Below, piece by piece: positions 13,752 to 19,230 of a stretch of 19,230 nt of DNA. The stretch lies in contig JBFGCT010000067.1 of assembly GCA_041581055.1 (NCBI GenBank), forward strand, positions 1 through 19,230. The letters run 5' to 3'. The translations under genes and the position numbers were made by a program. Origin of the DNA: JBFGCT01 sp041581055. GTDB lineage: Bacteria > Actinomycetota > Acidimicrobiia > Acidimicrobiales > Ilumatobacteraceae. Position 1 is the first letter of the stretch. Each line of letters begins with the position of its first letter. The notes under the pieces were generated by a model, which was given only the letters and a program-made list of their open reading frames with translations, was not told the DNA's origin and made no database searches.

Positions 13752-13757
13752 GACTCT
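13752..13757 (-). promoter_or_regulatory. -10 box of the metallopeptidase gene (leaderless)
   Basis: TAGAGT on the minus strand lies 6 nt before GTG 13745, with no ribosome binding site. The placement matches a leaderless transcript and fixes the start codon. Confidence 0.5.
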
Positions 13758-13880
13758 AGGCGCCCAGGCCCGCGACCGGCCCGCGGCGCGCGCCGTTTTC
13801 GGCGTTGTTCCCGGAGTCTCACCTCACGCTTACCTTCCGGCGGCGTTCGCCGGACTGCGGATCGTGTGGCGCCCCCGTGC

Positions 13881-13886
13881 TACCTT
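13881..13886 (+). promoter_or_regulatory. Candidate -10 box of the ABC importer operon
   Basis: TACCTT lies 41 nt before the livG ATG. An identical TACCTT stands exactly 50 bp upstream at 13831-13836, so two start sites are possible. No TTGACA-like -35 box is clear for either. Between this box and the gene is a good AGGAG ribosome binding site (13904-13908), so this is a leadered transcript. Confidence 0.4.
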
Positions 13887-13921
13887 GCCCCGAAGCCGGA
13901 GCGAGGAGATGGGGGTTGTCG

Positions 13922-14683
13922 ATGGCGTTGCTCGAGGTCAACGAGATTTCGGTGCACTTTGGTGGCATCGTCGCGTTGAGCGACCTGTCGTTCGAGATCG
14001 AAGAGGGTCAGATCTGCGGCCTCATCGGGCCGAACGGGGCCGGCAAGACCACGATGTTCAACGTCGTCAGCCGGATCTACGACCCGAGCGGCGGCACCGT
14101 GCGCTTCGACGGTGACGACCTGCTCGCCCATCAGCCGCACGAGATCTCCTCGATCGGCGTGTTCCGCACGTTCCAGAACTTGGCGTTGTGGCCCGGGATG
14201 TCCGTCATCGAGAACGTGATGGCGGGCGCCCACACCCGCAGCAAGCAGAACTTCTTCACGGCGATGTTCGACCTCGGCCGGCGGAAGGAAGAGGCCGGGC
14301 TCAAGCTCGAGGCGTACCACATCCTCGACGATCTCGGCCTGGCCCACGTGGCGTTCAGCCAGTGCGCCGGCCTGCCGTACGGCACGCTCAAGCGGATCGA
14401 GCTGGCGCGCTGCCTGATCGGCCGCCCGAAGCTGTTGATGCTCGACGAGCCGGCGACCGGGCTGACCCACGCCGAGGTCGACGTGCTGTCCGACCTCATC
14501 AACAAGATCCGCGACGACTACGAGCTGACGATCCTGCTCGTCGAACACCACATGGGATTGGTGATGGGGATCTCGGAGAACGTGGTCGTGCTCGACTTCG
14601 GCCGCAAGATCGCCGAGGGGCTCCCGAGCGAGGTGCAGGAGGATCCAGCGGTGATCGAGGCCTACCTGGGGACGCCGGCATGA
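13922..14683 (+). CDS. livG: HAAT-family ABC importer ATPase LivG
   Basis: This is one of two cytosolic ATPases powering a branched-chain amino acid type importer. It has 253 residues, typical of LivG. Walker A GPNGAGKT is at 36-43, the Q-loop at FRTFQN (Q85), the ABC signature at LPYGTLKR (about 151-158), Walker B LLMLDEP at 171-177 and the H-loop at VEHH (H209). The signature is of the LivG PYG kind, not LSGGQ. The C-terminus EAYLG is also typical. ATG 13922 is used, but TTG at 13916 in the same frame is 7 nt from AGGAG, the better spacing, and would add two residues. The stop overlaps the livF start by 4 nt. Confidence 0.93.
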   Translation: MALLEVNEISVHFGGIVALSDLSFEIEEGQICGLIGPNGAGKTTMFNVVSRIYDPSGGTVRFDGDDLLAHQPHEISSIGVFRTFQNLALWPGMSVIENVMAGAHTRSKQNFFTAMFDLGRRKEEAGLKLEAYHILDDLGLAHVAFSQCAGLPYGTLKRIELARCLIGRPKLLMLDEPATGLTHAEVDVLSDLINKIRDDYELTILLVEHHMGLVMGISENVVVLDFGRKIAEGLPSEVQEDPAVIEAYLGTPA

Positions 14684-15399
14684 CCGCCGACTCCCACGTC
14701 CTCGAAGTGGCCGACCTGCGGGGCGGGTACGGCGCGATCCAAGTGCTGCACGGGCTCGGCTTCTACGTCGGCCTCGGCGAAGTGGTCGTCATCCTCGGCG
14801 CCAACGGGGCCGGCAAGACCACGACGCTGCGGGCCATCTCGGGCATGATCAAGACAACGGGCAGCGTCAAGTTCCGCGGCAACGAGATCGGCAACAGCAA
14901 CGCGGCCGACATCGTCCGCCTCGGCATCGCCCACGTGCCACAGGGCCGTGGCACGCTGCCCGAGCTGTCGGTCGAGGACAACCTGCTCGTCGGCGCCTAC
15001 ACCCGCAAGGACAACGAGGTCCAGCACGACATCGAGCGGTGGTACGAGGTGTACCCGGTCCTCGCCGAGCGTCGCACCCAACGCGCCGGCAGCCTCTCGG
15101 GCGGAGAGCAACAGATGCTCGCCGTGTCGCGGGCGCTCATGTCGCGCCCGGACCTGCTGCTGCTCGACGAACCGTCGCTCGGCCTCGCGCCGATGATCGT
15201 GCAAGACCTCTTCCAGCGGTTCCAGCACATCAACAAGGACACCGGCACGACGATGCTGGTCGTCGAGCAGAACGCGCAGCTGGCGCTCGGGATCGCCGAC
15301 CGTGGCTACGTGCTCGAGTCGGGCCACATCAGCCACGAGGGTCCGGCCGAGCAGCTGATCAACGACGACGCCATCCGCAAGGCCTACCTCGGAGTCTGA
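14680..15399 (+). CDS. livF: HAAT-family ABC importer ATPase LivF
   Basis: The second ATPase of the importer has 239 residues. Walker A is GANGAGKT (40-47), the Q-loop lies in HVPQGRG (85-91), the signature is LSGGEQQ (139-145), Walker B is LLLLDEPSLGLAP (159-171) and the H-loop region reads VVEQN, with Gln where His is common in other ABC proteins, as is normal in LivF. AHVPQGRGTLPELSVEDNL is the characteristic LivF stretch. ATG 14680 overlaps the livG TGA as ATGA, indicating coupled translation and matched amounts of the two ATPases. The stop is 3 nt before the livH start. Confidence 0.94.
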   Translation: MTADSHVLEVADLRGGYGAIQVLHGLGFYVGLGEVVVILGANGAGKTTTLRAISGMIKTTGSVKFRGNEIGNSNAADIVRLGIAHVPQGRGTLPELSVEDNLLVGAYTRKDNEVQHDIERWYEVYPVLAERRTQRAGSLSGGEQQMLAVSRALMSRPDLLLLDEPSLGLAPMIVQDLFQRFQHINKDTGTTMLVVEQNAQLALGIADRGYVLESGHISHEGPAEQLINDDAIRKAYLGV

Positions 15400-15402
15400 C
15401 CC

Positions 15403-16293
15403 ATGGACCTCTTCCTCAACCGGCTCTTCGACGCCCTCTCCAACGGTTCGACCTATGCGCTGGTCGCCCTCGCGCTCGTCATGATCTACAAGGCGACGAC
15501 GTTGATCAACTTCGCCCAGGGCGAGATGGCGATGTTCGGCGCGTTCATCGTCCTCGTGCTGGCGACCGAGCGGGGTGTGCCGATGTGGCTCGCCGTCGTC
15601 CTCGGCATGATCCTCTCGGCGGTGCTCGCGGCGGGGATCGAGCGCACGCTGATCCGACCGTTCGACCCGGCCGATCACCTCCCGCTGGTGATCATCACCC
15701 TCGGGATGTTCCTGGCGATCGGGTCGATGGCCGGCATCGTCTGGCGCTTCGACCCGCGGTCGTTCCCCGAGCTGTTCCCGTCCGGCGTGGCGCTGACGAT
15801 CGGCTCGGCGACGCTGAGTTGGTACACGGTCGGGGTCGTCTCGACCGTCGTGGTCACCGCCGCCCTCCTCACCCTGCTGCTCAACCGGACCAAGATCGGC
15901 CTGGCGTTCCGGGCGGTGTCGTCCAACCTCGAGTCGAGCCAGCTCTCGGGTATCCGTGTCGGCCCGACGCTCCAGTTCGGCTGGGCGATCGCCGCCGCGG
16001 TCGGCACGCTCGGCGCCTGCGTGTTCGTCGCCGACCCGATCCGCCAGCTCGACCCGTTCGTGATGGTGCGGGTGCTGATCTTCGCCGCCTCCGCGGCGGC
16101 GCTCGGCGGCCTCGACAGCCTGTGGGGGGCGATCATCGGCGGGATCCTGATCGGCGCCGTGCAGAGCCTCCTCGTCCCCTACACCCCGATCCCGAACGAG
16201 CTCAGCCTCGCTGCCGCCGTGTTCGTCCTGATGGTCGTCCTGCTCTTCCGGCCGTCCGGTCTGTTCGGCACTCCACCGGTGGAACGGGTCTAG
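15403..16293 (+). CDS. livH: HAAT-family ABC importer permease LivH
   Basis: This inner-membrane permease has 296 residues and about eight hydrophobic helices. INFAQGEM (35-42) is the LivH NFAHGEM motif. GLAFRAVSSNLESSQLSGI (about 166-184) is the cytosolic coupling loop that contacts the ATPases. LGGLDSLWGAIIGGILIG (from about 233) is the conserved Gly-rich segment before the last helices. GGAG lies 8 nt before the ATG, and only 3 nt separate it from livF. With LivM it would form the pore. The transported compound cannot be read from the permease; relatives carry leucine/isoleucine/valine, other amino acids, amides or urea. Confidence 0.93.
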   Translation: MDLFLNRLFDALSNGSTYALVALALVMIYKATTLINFAQGEMAMFGAFIVLVLATERGVPMWLAVVLGMILSAVLAAGIERTLIRPFDPADHLPLVIITLGMFLAIGSMAGIVWRFDPRSFPELFPSGVALTIGSATLSWYTVGVVSTVVVTAALLTLLLNRTKIGLAFRAVSSNLESSQLSGIRVGPTLQFGWAIAAAVGTLGACVFVADPIRQLDPFVMVRVLIFAASAAALGGLDSLWGAIIGGILIGAVQSLLVPYTPIPNELSLAAAVFVLMVVLLFRPSGLFGTPPVERV

Positions 16294-16302
16294 GGGAGCA
16301 TC

Positions 16303-17544
16303 ATGGCTGCACGAGTTCTCGTCCAGGGCACCCCCGCCTATCGCAACTACAAGCTGATTGGCTGGGGGCTGTTCTTCATCTTCCTGATCCTGATCGCCTT
16401 CGCCTACGCCGACACCGGCCAGATCACGCTCTACGACAACAAGTACTCGCTGAGCATCCCGCGCATCAACAAGGCGCTGTCGTTCTCGGTCGCCATCCTC
16501 GGCCTGCAGGTCGTCGTCGGCTACACCGGGCAACTGGCGCTCGGCCAGAGCTTCTTCTTCGGCACCGGCGCCTACCTCGCGGCGTGGCTGGTCGCCGACC
16601 ACAACTGGCCGTGGTTGCAGACGCTGATCGTCATCATCCCGGTGTGCTTCGTGCTCGGGTTCCTGCTCGGCATCCCGGCGTTGCGGATCAAGGGGTTGTA
16701 TCTCGCCTTGGTCACGTTGGGCCTCGCGGCCGTGTTCCCCTCCGTCGTCCAGCTCGAACAACTCGAGGAGTACACGGCCGGCGCCGCCGGGAAGACGACG
16801 TCGTCGGACCTCGACGCGCCGAGCTGGCTCCCGCTCGACGGCATGGCGGCGGCCCTGCAGGAGATCCCGCTGGTCGGGGTCTACTTCGGCGACGGCGACC
16901 TGTCGAGCCGGGCGGCGAACCGGATCTGGGTGTTCCTGCTGTTCATCATCATGATCGCGTTGCTGGTCTGGCTGATCTCCAACCTGATCAGGAGTCGACC
17001 GGGCCGGGCGATCCGGGCGATCCGCGACAACGAGACCAGCGCCGCGGTGTCCGGCGTGAACCTCTCGCTGTACAAGACCATCGCGTTCGGCATCTCGACG
17101 GCGATCGGCGGGATCGGCGGGATGATGTACGTCGCCGAACTGGGGATTGCCTCGCCGGGTGACTTCACCCAGCTCTTGTCGATCTTGTTCATCGTCGGGC
17201 TCGTCACCGGCGGCGTCGGCACGAACTCGGGCGCCGTGCTCGGTGGGCTGATCATCGCCTTCGTTCCCGAGTGGTCGTCGTCGACCGAGGAGCTCCCGAT
17301 CGTCCCCGAGCGCTGGCTGCAGGGCCCGACCGGCACGTTCATCATGGGTGTGCTGCTGATCGCGCTGATGTTCTTCCTGCCCGGCGGCATCGTCGCCGGG
17401 GTGCGCAGGCTGAAGGCCCGCTTCGTGCGCCTCCAACCAGCGCCGCCGAAGGGCTTCGAGCATCACGTCGCCCCGACACCACCAGAGGGGTCCGCGGCGA
17501 GTACCGTCGAGGCCGACGCCGAGGCCGACGCCCCGGCGACGTAG
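16303..17544 (+). CDS. livM: HAAT-family ABC importer permease LivM
   Basis: This partner permease has 413 residues. GYTGQLALGQSFFFGTGAYLAA (from 73) corresponds to the LivM GYAGLLSLGHAAFFGIGAY motif, and RAIRAIRDNETSAAVSGVN (from about 235) is the coupling loop. The GIGGMMY segment follows. Two additions are notable: a soluble segment of about 45 residues between helices (about 152-200, EYTAGAAGKTTSSDLD...) and a hydrophilic C-terminal tail of about 40 residues ending in an acidic Glu/Ala/Asp run. A strong AGGGGAG site (16292-16298) overlaps the livH stop and precedes the ATG by 4 nt. A 97-nt gap follows before the binding protein gene. Confidence 0.93.
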   Translation: MAARVLVQGTPAYRNYKLIGWGLFFIFLILIAFAYADTGQITLYDNKYSLSIPRINKALSFSVAILGLQVVVGYTGQLALGQSFFFGTGAYLAAWLVADHNWPWLQTLIVIIPVCFVLGFLLGIPALRIKGLYLALVTLGLAAVFPSVVQLEQLEEYTAGAAGKTTSSDLDAPSWLPLDGMAAALQEIPLVGVYFGDGDLSSRAANRIWVFLLFIIMIALLVWLISNLIRSRPGRAIRAIRDNETSAAVSGVNLSLYKTIAFGISTAIGGIGGMMYVAELGIASPGDFTQLLSILFIVGLVTGGVGTNSGAVLGGLIIAFVPEWSSSTEELPIVPERWLQGPTGTFIMGVLLIALMFFLPGGIVAGVRRLKARFVRLQPAPPKGFEHHVAPTPPEGSAASTVEADAEADAPAT

Positions 17545-17549
17545 AGATC

Positions 17550-17575
17550 AACCGGGCACGACGGTTCATTACGGT
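17550..17575 (+). promoter_or_regulatory. Weak hairpin and possible internal promoter before the binding protein gene
   Basis: AACCG (17550-17554) can pair with CGGTT (17562-17566), and TACGGT (17570-17575) follows as a possible -10 box about 66 nt before the binding protein ATG. No -35 box is clear. Either element could raise binding protein level above the permeases, but the support is thin. Confidence 0.25.
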
Positions 17576-17641
17576 CTTCAGGCCGGTCGCGTGCGCGGTC
17601 CACGAGCTGGTCAATCAGCACCATCACACCAAGGGGAGAAC

Positions 17642-19153
17642 ATGCGAGCTTCACGCACATGGAAGCGCACCGTTGCAGGGTTCATGGCCGCCGGCCTGAT
17701 CGCTGCGGCGTGCGGCAGCGATGACGACGGGGGTGGCTCGTCCACCGATCCGCCGACGACCGACGCGCCGGTCGTGACCGACGAGATGTCCGAGGACGAG
17801 CCGGTCACCACCGACGAGATGTCCGAGGACGAGCCGGTCACCACCGACGAGATGTCCGAGGACGAGCCCGAGGGCGACGGCGAGGCGCTGCCGACCGAGG
17901 GCGATGTCGAGGTCGCCGCCGGCACGGTGCTGAACCTGGACGATTGTCCTGACGACTGGAGCGCGACGACCGGCGTCGACGGCGGCGAGATCCGCCTCGG
18001 CCAGTCGCTGCCGCAGTCCGGCGCGCTCGCCGCGTTCGGCGCGATCGGCGAGGGGATGGAGTTCTACTTCGACTACATCAACGACAACGAGCCGGTCGAC
18101 GGCAAGAAGCTCGTGCTCGTCACCCGTGACGACGGCTACGAGGCCGGCCGCGCGGTGGCCAACGTCCAGGAGATGATCGACACCGAGGACATCTTCTCCT
18201 TCGTCCACATGATCGGCACGCCGATCAACTTCGCGGTCCGTCCGATCACCGACGACAACTGCGTCCCGCAGCTGTTCAACAGCTCCGGCTTCCCCTTCTG
18301 GGGCGACCCGGCGGAGTTCCCGTGGACGGTCGGCAACATCTTGAACTACGTCACCGAGACCGAGATCTGGTGTCAGGCGATCGTCGACGAGTTCGGTGAG
18401 GGCGCATCGGTTGCGTCGTTGATCATGAACAACGACTTCGGCAAGACCTACCAGCAGACGCTGGAGAAGTGCGCCGCTGATGGTCAGATCACGATCGCCG
18501 ATCAGCAGCTGCACGACCCGGCCGCGCCGGACGTGACCAACGAGATGACGACGCTGATCGGCACCGACGCCGACGTCTTCATCGCTGGCACGACCGCCGC
18601 ATTCTGCCCGCAGACGGTCGGCGCGCTCGCCGGTTCCACCTGGCGTCCACGGGTCTTCATGTCGTACACCTGCAACAACCTGTCGAGCTTCTTCACGCCC
18701 GTCCAGGACGCTGCCGGCAAGCTCGCCGAGGAGGGGTCCGGCGTCCGCATGACCAACTCGAACAAGGTCTGCGGTGACCCGGTGTACGCCGACGACCCGG
18801 CGATCCAGCTCATCGAGCAGGTGCTCGACGAGTACGGGAACGTCACCTGCGCGGACGGCTCATACTCCACCGGCGTGCTGTACGGCCAGTTCGTCGTCGA
18901 CATCCTGCGCTCGGCCGCCGCCCTTCCGGGTGGTCTCAACCGGGTGAACCTGATGCACGCGGTCTGGAACGCCGACACCAACAACGACATCCTGCTCGGT
19001 GGCAGCCTCAAGCTGGACGGCGTCAACGACGCCTACTGGACCGAGGCGGCCCAGATCCAGGAGGTCGTCGTCAAGGACGGCGCGCTCACCTTCGAGCCGA
19101 TCGGCGACGTCATCGACTTCGAGGGCAAGGGCGGTTCGTACCAGCCGAGCTGA
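17642..19153 (+). CDS. Substrate-binding lipoprotein of the HAAT-type ABC importer
   Basis: The 503-residue product captures the substrate outside the cell and delivers it to the two permeases. A lipoprotein signal ends IAAAC (C24). Residues 25-95 are an acidic linker with three TDEMSEDEP repeats. The Peripla_BP_6 type domain starts with EIRLGQSLPQSGALAAFG, followed by GKKLVLVTRDDGYEAGRAVANVQEMI and a second lobe including SLIMNNDFGKTYQQTLEKC. Eight or so cysteines in the binding domain suggest disulphides. The ATG has a strong AAGGGGAG site (17631-17638) 3 nt upstream. The frame extends farther up, but the signal peptide and ribosome site fix this start. LivK-like by position; ligand unknown, so no symbol is given. 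Confidence 0.92.
   Translation: MRASRTWKRTVAGFMAAGLIAAACGSDDDGGGSSTDPPTTDAPVVTDEMSEDEPVTTDEMSEDEPVTTDEMSEDEPEGDGEALPTEGDVEVAAGTVLNLDDCPDDWSATTGVDGGEIRLGQSLPQSGALAAFGAIGEGMEFYFDYINDNEPVDGKKLVLVTRDDGYEAGRAVANVQEMIDTEDIFSFVHMIGTPINFAVRPITDDNCVPQLFNSSGFPFWGDPAEFPWTVGNILNYVTETEIWCQAIVDEFGEGASVASLIMNNDFGKTYQQTLEKCAADGQITIADQQLHDPAAPDVTNEMTTLIGTDADVFIAGTTAAFCPQTVGALAGSTWRPRVFMSYTCNNLSSFFTPVQDAAGKLAEEGSGVRMTNSNKVCGDPVYADDPAIQLIEQVLDEYGNVTCADGSYSTGVLYGQFVVDILRSAAALPGGLNRVNLMHAVWNADTNNDILLGGSLKLDGVNDAYWTEAAQIQEVVVKDGALTFEPIGDVIDFEGKGGSYQPS
17777..17869 (+). repeat. 33-bp repeats encoding TDEMSEDEPVT in the binding protein linker
   Basis: Two full 33-bp units start at 17777 and 17810 and a 27-bp partial unit at 17843. 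The copies are identical except that the third ends CCC in place of CCG. They are in frame and form an acidic spacer just after the lipid anchor (residues 46-76). Confidence 0.92.
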
Positions 19154-19200
19154 TCCCGGCGGTCGACCCGTCGGCCACCTGACAACCAGCGAGTGAAAAC

Positions 19201-19219
19201 GGCGCCGGCCGGTGGCGCC
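19201..19219 (+). terminator. Possible terminator hairpin after the ABC importer operon
   Basis: GGCGCC at 19201-19206 and 19214-19219 can pair across a 7-nt loop, 48 nt after the last stop. GAAAA lies just before the stem and no T-run follows. The stem is GC-only, and because GGCGCC is itself palindromic other pairings exist. Confidence 0.35.
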
Positions 19220-19230
19220 CTCCAGTTCGG

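Noticed and set aside
14662..17466. Long minus-strand frame (934 codons) opposite the liv genes
   Set aside because: It is antisense to four unmistakable ABC importer genes and its product is a biased Glu/Arg/Asp-rich string without domains.

Overview
The window is high-GC DNA whose genes use mostly GC-ending codons. Several features point to a free-living actinobacterium: lipoproteins with Thr/Pro/Asp-rich linkers, GTG starts, and -10 boxes placed 6-10 nt ahead of start codons with no Shine-Dalgarno sequence. An Acidimicrobiia (Ilumatobacter-like) origin would fit, but that placement is inferred from style, not from a marker gene. I found no rRNA, tRNA, CRISPR array or transposase.

Region 1 (1-2430): the 3' part of an ECF-type sigma factor gene overlaps by 4 nt a membrane-anchored, FecR-like putative anti-sigma protein whose tail is built from eight 24-bp repeats. 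A PfkB-family sugar kinase follows.

Region 2 (2431-4208) looks like a small accessory island. It holds a decayed 3' fragment of a purine nucleoside phosphorylase gene, an intact 441-residue orphan gene, and a 25-codon 5' stub of an XRE-type regulator on the minus strand. The orphan has an N-terminus resembling leaders of proteins loaded into extracellular contractile injection systems. Its C-terminal half is weakly reminiscent of ADP-ribosyltransferase toxins. It is the best candidate here for something undescribed.

Region 3 (4209-9964): a large secreted CocE/NonD (S15-like) lipoprotein hydrolase is divergent from an M20 metallopeptidase. The M20 gene converges on a long-type argG across a hairpin-rich gap that includes a perfect 16-bp inverted repeat. 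A small membrane protein gene lies upstream of argG.

Region 4 (10023-13745): a GT2 glycosyltransferase of the polyprenyl-phosphate sugar synthase type is followed by a secreted L,D-transpeptidase with a Thr-rich tail. That gene converges on a lipoprotein zinc metallopeptidase (HEFGH). Together these suggest envelope construction and remodelling.

Region 5 (13922-19153): a complete branched-chain amino acid type (HAAT) ABC importer operon encodes two ATPases, two permeases and, after a 97-bp gap, a substrate-binding lipoprotein. ATG/TGA overlaps and very short gaps tie the first four genes together. The binding protein has its own strong ribosome binding site and possibly its own promoter.
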